NCBI GenBank assembly: GCA_039720395.1
Contig: CM077832.1
Coordinates: 28,693,763 to 28,757,762, forward strand
Direction: 5' to 3'
Origin: Liquidambar formosana
Lineage: Eukaryota; Streptophyta; Magnoliopsida; Saxifragales; Altingiaceae
DNA: 64,000 nt
Shown: one piece after another, positions 1 to 13,300 of the stretch
How positions within the stretch are numbered: the first letter of the stretch is position 1
How the letters are laid out: each line of letters starts with the position of its first letter
Notes under the pieces: model-generated
The model's input: only the letters and a program-made list of their open reading frames with translations
The model's database searches: none
What the model was told of the DNA's origin: nothing
Made by a program: the position numbers and the translations under genes

Positions 1-1687
1 TGCGCTCGTGGGCTAGCCATCTTGTGAGTATATTTTGGTTGAGATCTTAATCTTATTAAGAATATAGTTATTTCATTATGTTTGTTCTTTTTGTAGCTTT
101 CGAAGTAAATGATCTTCCAACAAAGGCGAATGAAGGTGATATTAAAAAGGCTGTGAAATACAAGGGTGACTGTCACACCCCATTCTTTATTCTCCTTTAA
201 AGAGTATTGATTTTGATGTTTGTGGTGAAATTTGATCAAGTTTCAAAATGGCATTGGTTCTTTTTTCTCCTATTTTTCCCAGTTTCCATAAAGGCTATTA
301 TTTCATGCATTTCTTGCCTTGTTTTTTAGTTTTCTCTTTTAATTGTGTTTCTATGTTGATGAGAGATAAATTTGTGAGTTTTTGTTTAAATCCAAATGAG
401 TTTCGAAAGTTAATAAGAACTTTTGCGACTAGAAATGTGTTTTCGTCATTTTTCTCGTAAAATTTCCATTTGACTTTGGAATTCATTCTGGATTTTTTTA
501 TCATGCTCATATCAACATTCATAGTCTATTTATAGGTTCAATTTGTTGATTCGATGGATTGAGATTGATTTGGCTCATTATGGTTTAACTTGACCTAATT
601 AACCAATTTTCGGTTCTCATAAAGTTGACGTATGGTTCGCATTTGGATTTTCAAGCAAATGAGTTATTTAATATTCATTCAAACCTAATTTTCTTTTGAA
701 ATGTTTTTTGTGAAGTCTCGTATTGATTTGAACCCATCTCGGTTAGCTATCTTTCTTAAATCCAACCACTTAACCATGGTTGAAGATTTTCACCTTGAGA
801 GGATTCTAAAATCATTTTTCTTTTAATTTTGGATGTTTTGTCTTTTGAATCATCCAAATCATAATTAATTTGACCAATATATGAACTCCAGAATAGGAAA
901 GAATCGAAAAAGGATACATGTTGGCCCAAATAATCAACCCTAGAGGGGGTGAATGGGGTTGATGCAAAATAAATGGAACTTTAAAAACTTTTGCAAATAT
1001 AGTAAATTAAACAATGATGCAAATAGCACAATTAATGAAAGCAAATAAATGAGAGAGAGTTAGAGAAATCAAACACAAGATATAACGAGGTTCAGCTCTC
1101 CTGCCTACGTTCTCGCCTCAAGAACTCCGCTTGAGGATTCCAAATCCACTGACCAATCTCCTTCACGGGTGGAGATCAAACCTTTACACAATCTACTTGC
1201 GGGTGTAGATCAAACCTTTACAACAAACAAATTCCCTTTGCTCAACAAGGGTTATGCCCAACCCTCAATCTCTCACAAAGATAGATATGAATTTAGTACA
1301 ACAACAAATCCCTCTTTATAGGGTGAATGAAGAATTAAGCTCATTCTAATATGATATGGACAATGAAAGCTTAAGTATGTGAATTTAGAGCTTGATAATG
1401 GGTAGGAAGAGTATAATCTTTTTCCCTTTGTTAATCCATCATTCCAAAGTGTTTGAGACACCATTTATATAACCTTGGATGGTTTACGACCGTTTGGTAG
1501 CAGCCCTTTCAAAAATAGAGCCATTGGAGCACTTTTTGGGGCTTAAAAAATTAGTCGTTATTTTGTCAGAACGAGGATTTCAGACGTCTTAAATATCCAG
1601 AGAGTAAGTATAAGGATTTGTGGACAAAACTCAATTTCAGACGTCTTAAATCATTTCAAACGTCTTATTCAGGCGTCTTAAACTTTT
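1..1687. other. Intergenic DNA, old repeat remnants
   Basis: No gene can be supported here. The stretch is AT-rich and every reading frame is short. From about 900 to 1687 it looks like an old repeat: it has direct near-repeats such as 'agatcaaacctttaca' (about 1165 and 1208) and four copies of a motif close to TTTCAGACGTCTTAAA (1578, 1635, 1654, 1668). The same sequence resumes at 4319, after the solo LTR that interrupts it. Confidence 0.6.
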
Positions 1688-2289
1688 TGTAATACCCGTA
1701 ATTTTTAAATAGGGTATTAAGGGTTTAATCTATGGTTAACGTAGCTAATCCCTTGATTTTTCGAATGACTTCATGCATGGGTAATGCATGTTTATGATAT
1801 TATGATGTTGGATGTGTTTTGATGCTTGTTTTGGTGCATTGAGTATTTTTCGGGTGCGTTTAGCCTTATTTGCAACTTAAGGGTTTAAACTGCTGAAATT
1901 TGGCTAAGTGTTGGGAAAAAGTAGATTTTCGTAAATCTTCGTTTTAAAAGATAACTTTTTGCGGTAATGAGAATTTATAATATTATAAGACATTGGTGAT
2001 TTTAGGGGATTTTATTAACATGTTTGGATTGGGTTCCACGCATGTTTGTTTTAGGAAAATCTGTCGGGTGACGGATTTTGTACTAAAACTTGGAAATGAG
2101 ATTTTGATATATTGGGTATTTGATTTTTCTGATATTTTATTTGCATTCAAATGGGGGGTTATTTGCTTATTTTTATTAAATAACTTAAAGTAAAAGGAAG
2201 ATACTTAAATGTTTTTAATGAAATAAGGCTGATGTCTGTACTGATGAGGTGTAGTCTGACTAACTGCCAATATTTCTGCTGACTGTGTG

Positions 2290-2436
2290 TTTCAGATGTC
2301 TGAAACACATTTCAGACGTCTGAAAGTGACATTTTAGACGTCTGAAAGTTACATTCAGACGTCTAGAAGTTCCAGAGAGCAAGGTTTTCTGGAGTATAGT
2401 TTCAGACGTCTGAAACTACATTTCAGACGTCTGAAA
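2290..2436. repeat. Phased array of 16-bp palindromes in LTR U3
   Basis: Six copies of the palindrome TTTCAGACGTCTGAAA (three perfect, three with one to four changes) start at 2290, 2310, 2332, 2353, 2400 and 2421. Most are spaced 20-22 bp apart, close to two DNA turns. The array ends 56 bp before a TATA box. This is the expected place for an LTR enhancer; the binding protein is unknown. Confidence 0.8.
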
Positions 2437-2491
2437 GTTGCAATCTGCAGATTTTATAAAGGGTTAAAATGACATTTTTGCCCCCCTTTTT

Positions 2492-2499
2492 TATATAAA
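2492..2499 (+). promoter_or_regulatory. TATA box of the solo LTR
   Basis: TATATAAA follows a C/T-rich run and precedes a stretch rich in GA repeats, as expected for the LTR promoter and start of R. Whether it is still active cannot be judged from sequence. Confidence 0.5.
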
Positions 2500-4318
2500 C
2501 CCATCTAACTCGTCCCAAACACTAGAGATCTGGTCTTTAGAGTGTTTGGGAGAGAGAAAAAGAGAGAGGGGAAAATAAGAGAGAGAGAGAGGGGACGATG
2601 GTGAGGGATGGAGGGTGTTCCACCCATTTCGGCCCTTGCATGCATCTTTTTAGAGTAGATCGGCTCCTCAATCACTCATAGCTGCACTTTGGAAGCATAG
2701 GCAGTCTTCATCTTGCATTTGAGAGGTAATTTCTCATGATACGTGGCTAGGGTTTGCATTTCTTTTGGGTTTTAGTCATCATATCCTTATGTCTTGTGTT
2801 TATTCATGGTATTTGTGAGGTTTTATCCCATTTTGGAGTTGGAATCTCCATCATTTTCATCAAGCATGGCGTTTGGGAGCTAGGGCTTGGATTGGGGGCA
2901 TGCATGTGCATCCCAGGCTTGGATCTACACACCCATAACATCAATATCGCATTTTTCTACATGTTTCATGGAGGTAGGTGCAATTTACATAGGTTTAAAC
3001 TATTGACATGATAATATGGTATATATTATCATAGTACTTGGTATTCTTGGATCTAAAATATGTATATAAATGAATTGTGGAATAAATCTTGAAATAAGAT
3101 TATGGGTATTTGATATTCTAATTTGGGGATTATGTTTTTTTACCGATTTTGGCATATTTTATACATTCTATGGAATATAGATGTATGGATTTTATGGTTA
3201 ATTTTCATGTTTAATCGGGGATTTCGATTATGATTTTAAGGCTATAATCATAATGAGAGTTTATGTTGTTTATCATAATTTTGGGTATAATTATGATGTT
3301 ATTTGATTATGGGTTATATACCATATCTTAGAGATGATTTTGGTTTAAAAGAATCATTTTATGGTTTATTTCACTGCATGTTGGGCATAATCATGCATTA
3401 AATGGATTTAATGAATACTGGGTAAAAGTATTGCATAAAAAGGGGTCATTAGAATTGGACTACTTGCAGTCAATGAGACTTTGCGGTGTTTTCCATTCCT
3501 TTGGTCTTGGGGTACTTTCCAGTTCCAGGTAGGAACCCTTGTGTTCCCGAATCAGAGGCTACTTTCCGGTTCCAGGTAGGAACCCTTGTGTTGTCCTCTT
3601 GGAGGTTGGGTTTAAAATCCTCCGTTTCCACGCGAAGACTCCTGCGGGAGTGGTCGGTAATTAATGGAATTAATGTAAATTGGACATGAGTCACATGCAT
3701 TGGGCATTATGCATTATTTGTTTTAAGTTATGGATTATAACTTATTTTGGATTTGTAATATACTTGGTCAGTATATTTTGTTTTAAATGATATAATTGGT
3801 TTATTTATATCATTGCTGTAGTTTACTATGTTAAATTGTATCTACTGAGTCGTCGGACTCACGCCTATTTATTTCCATGTTTTTCAGAGATTATGTTCAG
3901 GTGGAGTTATGCTTTTATATGGGGATGCTCTAACTGGAAATTACCTATGTTAATTATTGATGCAATTTAATGGGAAGAATATGTATTAATTCATTCTATT
4001 GAGCCAATGGCCAATGTAAATGTAAATTTAATTCAGGATTGTAATTTTAATTATTTATGGTTGCGTGTTTGTGGAATGCGACGCATGGGATGATACCAGT
4101 TTTATGGATGGCATGGAAATTTTTATGTATGGATTTTTATAACAGGTTTTTATGATGGTATGTCCTATCTACGGATGGGTCATGTCCGAAAAAGGAAAAT
4201 TTTAAAATGATTGAGATTTTAACACGTGTCATCCACGTTTTATCAAAAGATTTATTAAAATAAAGCTCGTTTTATTACTATTGATCACGGCTTAATTAAT
4301 TTGGGTCGTGACACTTTT

Positions 4319-7300
4319 CAAACGTCTTATTCAGACGTTTTAAATCCAGACAACAAGATATAGGCTATTTTCCAATTCTAAGTCCATAAATGATTTTCCA
4401 AGTAAAATTTAGGATTTCTTAGGGTCATGATCTATGGTATATAGATTTTATAATTATTAAGCTTCTATTGTTCAACCATTTGCATAAAATCCTAACTCTC
4501 ACCCAAATACCCAATTCTTCAAGATCTTCAAATCCTTCACTTCATGGGGTTCTTGAGAGTTGAATATTCTCTTCCTTGAGACTCTTTGCTTCTCTTGTTC
4601 TCTTTGGCTTTCTTCTTATGATAACACATTTAAGTATAGAAAAAAAACCTAGCTTATAATGATCAACTCAAATAACAAACATTAGTCCATAATTATCAAT
4701 GCTTTGTTATCATCAAAATCATAATAAATTCATGGAATGAAATCTTGAGGCTAACAAAACAAGCTGAGAAGCCCTTCTCAACTGATCAACCAAACCCCCC
4801 TGATCTAGCAGCCAGCACTGCAAGTCGTGTCTTTTGGGTCTCGCTAATCATCTTAAGTCACTTTCCGATTTAATGTCTTTCTCCGAATTTTGTGGCTTTT
4901 AACCCTTTAATTCGATTTTTAACAACTTTCCTTCCATTTTTATTTTATTTTTTTGGTAATTTTGGGTTTCTTGAGTATTAAAAAAGTCACTAAGAGCCCT
5001 TAAATCATTATTTGATTAATTAATCTTAATCATTGAGTTGTTGGGTTGGTTCCTATAAATAGAGCCTTTCTCTTTAGCCTTAATGGACTTTTGACTTGTG
5101 CTCTATACTTAAGAGAAAGTGAATTATGAATTTGTGTGTTCCAAGAGGCTTGGGAGCAACAAAAGAAGAGTTCTTCAACACCTTTAAGTGAAAGAAATAA
5201 TTGGGGGAAGAGCTAGAAGACTCATTGCAAGAAGTATTCCCCTCTCTCTCTTATTTTTTTATGTATTACTGTTGTGATGAAAGCATGCTTAAAGTGTTAG
5301 TATGAATTGCTTATTATTGTATTGCATGATTCATGATATTATTTTAATAATTGTGTATATCAAGATCCGAGCATCTCCCTTAGGCAGTTTAAGTGGGGAT
5401 TTTGGTAGTCTCCACCTTACTTTTAAAGAATAAAGAAACCATAAAAATATTTTGTTTTTATAAAACAATTTTGACTCTTTTTTTTTTATTTTTTTATTTT
5501 AAATGGGCTAGTTTTGAACAAAAAATAAAGGGTTCAAGGGATAGGTTCTAAAATAGGAAGATTATGAGATTATGAGCCGCAACTCATAGGCACCTAATTT
5601 GCCCACAGATCGGTCCCTATTTACTAAGTGTGCTTATTTAATTTCAACAACATATAATATAATTAAAAATTGCGAAAATCAAAAATAAAATCTAAGCTTA
5701 GTTGGACTTTGGATCAAGTGAACAACTTGCTTACCTCTTGTAGATGAAAGTCCACTTAGTTCTAACTAGTGCACATGCGCGTTGTACGTGGCTAATTTAT
5801 CTGATTTTTGTAAAAAAATCTAGAACTTTAATATAGAATTATAATTTAGTTTTTGGAATCATATTTGGACTTTGTTATTCTAGCCCGTTTGATTTTCATG
5901 GACACTTTCATTATTTGGTACGAGTATCATAGTCGTTTTTTATTTTTTATTTTTATATTTAATAAATGCATTTTCATTGGGTTGCTAACATGAAAAAATT
6001 CCTGTAATTCTAATAAGACAAACATCAATATTTCAAACCCCTGTGTTCTAAAAATCTCTAATAACTACCACTGTAATTTAGTCAATCAAAAGTTTTTCTA
6101 AGATAACCACTTTTATAAGTAGTATAGATAAACAAGTTAGGAAAATATTTCACCCTTTGTGGGATATTATTAGTTTTCAATCCATAATCAAATAATTATT
6201 TGAAGATAGTATACATTGATAAAAACAAATTTTGCTTAAAAAGTATACTCGATTCAGAATAAAAAATTAATATTCTCCAACGAGTAGTAGAACTCAAGAG
6301 AGGGAGAACATGTAATATCACATCAGTATTCTATTTATAGCATGACATCATAGTTCAGCATGCTAGAGTTGAGTTGAGAAGTATACTTGATAGAATTAAG
6401 GTAGCATTCTATTTAGATCCATAAACTTTGGAAGAGGTTCTTCCTGGCATCTTTGAGGAAGGATCCCTGAGCTTTCTAGGATGGGTTGTGGGGTGAGAAG
6501 CAGGCGAAAAACAATGGCTTTTCAGTTGCAGCCTAGCCGCTACATGTTATGAGTCGCTCACTGACCCAAACTATTCCTAGAATGAGCCATTAATGGGAGA
6601 ATTGACTAAGGAAGTGTTGCCCCCACTATCGAGTTCAAGCTCTTATTAGAATGATTTAGTAATGAGAGGATTAAATAAAGAAGTTTTGCCCCTATTTGTA
6701 GATTTAAGTTGTTCAGTGCTTAGGAGAACTCAACTGAGACTTTGTGTCGAACAAATGAAGAGAAGGACCCCTATTATTATAGTAGAGGGTTGGGAGAATG
6801 GATGGCCAAGATTAGATCTTGTTATAAATGATCCAAGAGCCCAAAATAAATCTCAAAGGTTGATATTTATCTCAAAAATTCGGAAAAAATTCGAATTTTT
6901 TCTGAATTTGTTGAAGGGATAGAGTCAAATTTTGAGATAAGATTAAAACAAGGTGGGATAAGGTTTGAAGGTCAAGTGGCCACCATAACTAGCTCCCCAA
7001 CCACTGGTGGGTGTCTGGTTACCCCTCTCCAATGGCTGGCCGACCACTAGTAGCCTTTCTTGCCTTGTTTTGTTGCATTGGTTGCTCCCTTTCTAATACA
7101 CATTCAAATTTTGGACATATCGAGACCATTTTAAGTCTAAATTCAACGATTCTTTTTTAAAGATGATCGTGATTCATTTTATTGCTTAAAAACACTTTAA
7201 AAATCTTGATATTTAGCCACAATTGGTCAATTGGTTATGAACCAAGTCAAGATGGCTCACCAGGGTCAAAAGGTCTACTATAAATAAAACAATGATTTGT

Positions 7301-10118
7301 ATCCCGATTGAACCTAAATAAAACAATGATTTGTATCCCGATTGAACCATGATTGAAACCAAACTCTTTAGAAAATGATTTTAAACATTCAAAGACATTA
7401 ATTGGGCATAAATTGATACTAATGTGAAATTTAATTGAAAATGTGGGATTGAATTAGGAAATAATTTTAAAGAAAACTGATAGACGTAGCTAAATTGTGC
7501 GGGTCTATCATGTATCATTCTTAACCAAACCATATCTAAAACTTACCAAACTTCAAACCAAGACTATAAATAATATCCTAAGGACTTTGGGATCATACTG
7601 GGACGAATTTGGCGGTAATTGGAGGACAAATAAAAGCTATGCAAATGAAAGGACCAAAATGCCCTTCAAGTTGCAAAAGCTTTCATTACCTTTTTAAAAC
7701 TCACTCAAATTGAACCCTGAAAGAGACCTTGGATTCTTTGAGATACGTAGAGTCTAACCCAAAAGACGATATGTCAAAATGATGTGAAAATGTAATTGTG
7801 ATAATGCACTTAAAGTGGAAAGGTATAAATAAAGGTATGAAAATGGGGTGTCTACAAAAATATTGCGATAGAAGTTTAATGGTAAATTGCAAGCGAGGAT
7901 TATTGTATTCAAGGTACGTTTTCTCTCATTCTTATTCTCTAAGAGTTCATCATTTTAGATAATTTGATGCGCATGTTCTCTCTTTGTTATGGGTAACTTT
8001 TTATTTTGTTGTTGTAGGGCATGTTTGGGTTGTATTTTTTGCATAAGCATCATGTAGGAACATATTATGGTTTCATTGCTTGCATGTTTTGTTATTTTTA
8101 CATGAAGTTTAGAGTACTTTTGATAAAATTAGCATTATGGCCAGATTTGGTTTAATTGCTTTTGAGCATATTTAGTATTTCTTTTAATATCTTTTAGCAT
8201 GATGATAGTCTCTTTACATGATTAATTAGGGTTGATATCCTTTGGTTTTGTGATTATGTGCTTGGGATAACATGATGATTTTGATATGATTCTGATGATG
8301 TTATGCATACTTGATTTTGGATTAATAGGCAGTTAAGAGTAGTCAATTAATTTAGAATCTTCCCCACTCATTTTCTAGGTTATTATTTTCATATAAAATT
8401 ATGGTAGTTTGTGGATTTCCTTTTTCTCAAACTTTTCCCTTGTTCTAAAGCATTCATTTTTCTAAAAACTTCCCTCTTTGATTTTTGTTATCACTTACTT
8501 CACCATCATTTCATAAAAATGAGAAGGCAAACAAAGTGGCTATGAAACTAAAATTAGTTTTAGTTTCATAAAAATAACTATTTCACTGTAATATGGCTAT
8601 TGCACTATAACATGATATCATGTAGTGTTTAATTTTATTTTGTAAAAATTGAGTATTGAAACAGTATTTTCATGAAGGATTACAGGGTGATGACTCCTCA
8701 GAGAAAGTTATATACCCATGGATCCCGTATCTTTGGGCTAGAGAGAGTGAGAGAGTGACCATGCTTTATATGTAAAGACTTTGCTCCGCAACAGTATGAT
8801 GCATTTTAAAGCTGTAAGGTAACCTAAAGCAGATAATATCATGCCAATGGTGGTAGTGGGGTATTATAAAAATGATTTCTTATGATGACTACCACTTAAT
8901 ATAAACAAAATAAAATAGAAAGAAACAAAGAAATTGACAGATAATTTCTATGTTGGCCAGTAGAGAAATTTTGTAATTTATAAAAAAAAATATAATATAT
9001 TTCCGACATGGGTATTGTTTCGAAGGTCTCGATGATTAGATTCCAAAAATATAAATTTCATTGAAACAGATGAGTAGATTGAAAGTTATGATATTTTAAA
9101 GTTCGAAAAGAAAACAACAACAGAGAACAATTTATGTGCGTAATGTTTCAAGTGGTTAAAAGGGCGAAAATGGATTTTAGAAAAATAGTTGGACACAACT
9201 ACTAAAACAGGACCAAATTGGGTGGTCAAACCTAGTTTACTTGGATTATAATTGCACTTGTACCAGACTAGACCGCTCAAACTAGAGTGCATTTTTGCAG
9301 GCGCAAAGACTTGAAATGTGAACCACTCAACTAAAGCCTTCTAAAAACTTTGCCTTGCCGCTAATCTACATGCTCCTCATGTGTATTTGTGTTTGACAAA
9401 CATATATTATTTAAGGTTATTTACATGTATATAAGTAAAATCAAATTAAAAATAATTTTAAAAATATCTAATAACTAATGAGCAGTTAAACTAGTGACCT
9501 AGTGACTCACTCCCTCATCCGGGTTACTCTGATCCATATTTCAATAAACCATTAGAACTTAGGGATATTTTGTTTTTTTGGTACAATACGAGGGGTTCAA
9601 ATTCCTATCCTATCTTATTTTTACCTTTTTTTTTTTTGGTTTCCCAATGTGTCTCAGGCTTTGCCTAGGACTAATCCTTCGAGATATTGTCAGGCGCCGA
9701 AGCAGGGACCTTTCCAAAAAAAGTTTGCTGCATCCATCCTCCTTCACCACTAGATTTATCCAATGAAAAAGTACTAATTTTCAAGAATTTTTGATCAATT
9801 TCGCAAGAAAAAAAATTTAAAGAGGTAATTGTGTTCACTCATAATCATTGGCCAACCAACCATTTTTTAGGCTTGCCCCCTTCTATGATTTACCTTGTGT
9901 GCAGAATCCACCTGGCTCCGCATTTTCTGAAGTGCTACTTTGGGGGACACACTCTCCAAGAGTGGCCTTGTTTTAGGTCACCAATTCGGCCTCCAAGTCC
10001 ACACACGCCCCCCTCTCTCGGCTAAAATTAAACGCAAGGAAGAAAAAAACAAAACAAAGCTCCCTCCCGCACCAATTATAATTATAATAAAACCAATAAA
10101 AAGAAGAGGGAAGGCCTG
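4319..10118. other. Intergenic DNA, no gene seen
   Basis: This 5.8-kb stretch has only short, non-conserved reading frames. The left part (4319 to about 4780) continues the repeat interrupted by the solo LTR. A 34-bp tandem duplication lies at 7282-7348. A motif containing ACTAGTGCACATGCGCG at 5766 recurs in variant form near 57760 and, inverted, near 47875. The rest is AT-rich DNA, probably old transposon sequence, that I cannot classify. Confidence 0.55.
7282..7348. repeat. 34-bp tandem duplication
   Basis: Two adjacent, essentially identical units start at 7282 and 7316; each contains 'caatgatttgtatcccgatt'. The copies differ only at the edge, which suggests a recent duplication. Confidence 0.85.
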
Positions 10119-10328
10119 TATAAAAACGAGACCCCGTTTCAAAGTTTCTCTCTCTAGAACCTCTGCTTCATTTTGAAGCTACTCTTTTATCTCTCTATCT
10201 CTCTCCCTCCATAAATCTCTCTCCCTCTCTCTTTCTCTCTCTAGAACTTCAGAACTAGGGTTTTCAAACCGTGCCGTGACTGTACAGTTTCTAGGGTTTA
10301 TCGGTATCGATCTCTCTTTCTCTCTACC
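10119..10328 (+). promoter_or_regulatory. XPO1 core promoter and 5' leader
   Basis: A TATA box (TATAAAAA, 10119-10126) lies 203 bp before the XPO1 start codon. Transcription would be expected to begin about 30 bp downstream, near 10150, where a C/T-rich leader with repeated TCTCTCTC runs starts. Such pyrimidine-rich leaders are common in plant housekeeping genes. The start site itself is inferred. Confidence 0.6.
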
Positions 10329-13300
10329 ATGGCGGCTGAGAAGCTGAGGGATTTGAGTCAGCCGATTGACGTCACCTTGCTCGATGCCACCGTGGCGGCC
10401 TTCTATGGCACCGGATCTAAGGAGGAGGTGCGATAGTTACTCCTTTCCTCACTCTATCTGTAGATTCTGTTTGGTTATCGAGAAAGTGTTGGAAATGAGA
10501 ACGAATTGAAGTGTTTTTTAGTCTTTGTTTTTTCATTTCTTCTTTCTTTCCTTCTATCCCCACTACACTAAGACTGAGAGACTGTTTGGGTGAGTTTTCT
10601 CGGGAACCTAGCGGGGAGTTTTAGGTGTTAAGTGAGGCTTGCGATCTGGTTTTCTTTGTCTTTTTGTGTTTTAAGTGTAACGCATATGGGGGGTTTTTAT
10701 GTTCTTACCGTTTCGTCCCCTTAAACCCTCTGTTTGGTAGCCGAGAAACTGAGGCCAACAAATTTGGAGTTTTTTGCCTTATGCTGTTTGTTATTAAGAA
10801 AGCTAAAATTAGACTTACGCTAATAATCTATACACCGTAATTGAGTTGATTAGTTTGTTTTTGGGAAACGAACAACAGAAAAACACAAGGATTTAGTTTT
10901 AATTTTCTTTTCATTTTTTATCCCTTCGATTTCTCATTAACCAGACGGAGCGTAAGCTTTTGTTCTTAGGGTTTTTAGTCGCTTAGGGTTTTTCTAAAGC
11001 TCTGTTCGGTTTGAGAGAACTAGAATAAAAGTTTTTTTTTTTTGGGGGGGGGGTGGTCTCAGAATTTGAAGAACGAAATTTCTGATTTCTTTTATTTTCC
11101 TACAGTTTCTCAGTAACCAATCAGAGCCTCAATGGAAGTTATGTTTTTTATGTTGGAAATGAATGCCTTTCTAATGCAAAGGAAACCACTGGTAGCATTT
11201 TCCTTTTTCTGTAATTGTGTTTTTCCCCCATTCTAGTGCCCCAGCTTTATTACTTGAACTTGAGTTACTTTGGTAATGCTCCGCTTGTTTACTGAGGAAC
11301 CGCAGGAAAAGAAAAGAAAGTTTTTGAACCCCAAGGGCTTGTTTGGATAAACTTATACTTTCTGTTTTTTATTTTTAAAAGTAAAAAGGGAAATAAATTT
11401 TATAGTATTTGATGGTGCAAAATTTTATAGGGCCCGTTTGGATAAGCCTTTACTTCCTGTTTTTACTTTTAAAAGTAAAGAAATTTCGATAATTATTGTT
11501 TACTGGAAGCCCCTTTGAATTGAAAGGACTGATTTTAAAAGGCCCTTCTTTCCCTTCCTGAGAAATGGGATACCCTCTGTGAAAAGAATATTGGTGATAA
11601 TTTGTGCTTGCAATAAGATGGGTGTCTTGATCATATATGAAAGAGTGTCTCCAAGTTTTAAACCCATTTTTGTTGTATTCCTATTTGCCCAGTAGTTGAT
11701 TTGGTTGGATTTGTATCTACCTTGTAGTGTGTAGCTCATTTTGCTTTTTGTCCCCCTATTGTTGGTGAACAGAGGACTGCAGCGGATCAGATTTTACGGG
11801 AGTTGCAAAACAATCCAGATATGTGGCTCCAAGTAGTGCACATACTACAAAAGTCACAGAATCTGAACACAAAGTTCTTTGCCTTACAGGTTAGTTGGTG
11901 TCATATGCGCAGCCATCTATAATGATAAATTAGTGTAGATTCCAAAAATCAAATTTTGCATAAGATAAGTCATTTTACCAGTCTCTCATAACTCATAATA
12001 CTTACTTTTTTGGCTTTTTTTTTTTATGTTCACCTGAGCCATAGTACTGGCCTATTGGGTCATAACCTGGATAAGAAACTTATGGATGATAGGGTTATAA
12101 ATTTATAATTTATTTAGATCTAACAACATTTAGTGTAGTGTTTAGGCATGATGATGAGATGCCTTTTAGAATCAGTGAATCAGATCATCACTGTTTTCTG
12201 AATGCTTGGGACCTTTTTTTGGATGAAGTGGTTAGGAATTTGAGGTGCTTCATGTTTCTTTTGTTTGCTTTACCATACTACTTACTTTGGAAAACTCTAG
12301 CTTATTATGTTGAAAACCACAAATATATTATAGGCAAGTCACTAGAGTATCCTTTAGTTTCGTGAGTGGAGATTTTTTCGGGATTTACCAAATTTTATTG
12401 GTGTATCATTTTCTATATCCTCATTATAATTGAATCAAGTATCAACGCTCAAATGTTGATTTATGGGTTTGTGTTAACAATTTTTTAAGTGGCAAAAGTG
12501 GACTGAACATGATATGCATGAAACTCTTATCTAAATGCTCGGCTATGGTCATAGTTCTTGTGTGGGGATGGTTAAACCGTATTATGCTGTTTCCATTTTA
12601 ATCTTTAAGAGTTCACTTGTTGTCGTCTAGGCATGAATCAACTCCGTTGACTCTAAACAGATGAAAGTTTGCCACTAACCAAGGTTATTGGGGTTTTTCT
12701 TTAAATTTAGAAACTTAAATAGTTCCCTCTGCTTTGATGATAGCATTGGAATAATCGTTTGTGATTATTCTTGATCATTGAACACATATATGAAGAATTT
12801 CTCATTAGCAACACAATCTTCGGCATTGTCCGTATTGAATAGTACTTTTTGGTGGGCATTATAACCAAGTACAGGTTTTCATAAGAATCTTACCCTTGAG
12901 GACTAATCTAGTCTTGCTGCATTCTTATGCATATTTTTGTATATGTATGCTTTCATGAGTAGGTTAATATTTGTTAATCTCTTAATATTTCATCCATATA
13001 GTGGAAGTAGGATGTTTTTTAAGCTTTTGTGTGGGCAATATGGTCGCTAAAGTCATAAAGGATGGATGAGGACGATAGTAGATTAATGCTGTGTGTGATT
13101 GGTGAAGGGTGGTAGAAGGGTACTAGGGTTTGTAGGTTAGTTAGGGTGATGCAGCACAACACTAGAATAATGTTGTATGTGCCTGTTATGATGGGCTTAA
13201 GGCTTGTGATTTTAGGTTTTGAAAGGTGGAAGGCTTTGTAGGTGAACTAGGGTTGGGGTGGATCATGGTTTATGTGTAATAGTGGCTGGAAAGGGTGCTG

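Larger units (their letters stand above)
1688..4313. mobile_element. Solo LTR of an LTR retrotransposon, 2.6 kb
   Basis: The element begins TGTAATACCC and ends GGTCGTGACA, so it has the TG...CA ends of a plant LTR. It is flanked by a 5-bp direct repeat, CTTTT, at 1683-1687 and 4314-4318, the usual target-site duplication of LTR elements. No internal gag/pol sequence is present and the target sequence continues on both sides, which is what recombination between two LTRs leaves behind. A TATA box lies at 2492-2499, preceded by a palindrome array, so U3 reads left to right. A near-repeat of about 55 bp occurs at 3511-3590. The orientation suggests plus. The superfamily is not proven; start and end resemble gypsy LTRs. 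Confidence 0.72.

Noticed and set aside
171..190. TGTCACACCCC as a possible LTR start
   Set aside because: It looks like a plant LTR start, but no matching end, second LTR or target duplication was found.
2290..2436. CRISPR-like regular repeats
   Set aside because: The units are perfect palindromes with spacers of only a few bases in a plant LTR; no cas genes, and not prokaryotic DNA.
2754..3011. 85-residue frame within the solo LTR
   Set aside because: LTRs carry no genes here, and the frame has no recognisable motif.
9578..9620. tRNA T-arm-like GGTTCAAATTCC
   Set aside because: No acceptor stem, D-arm or anticodon arm could be placed around it.
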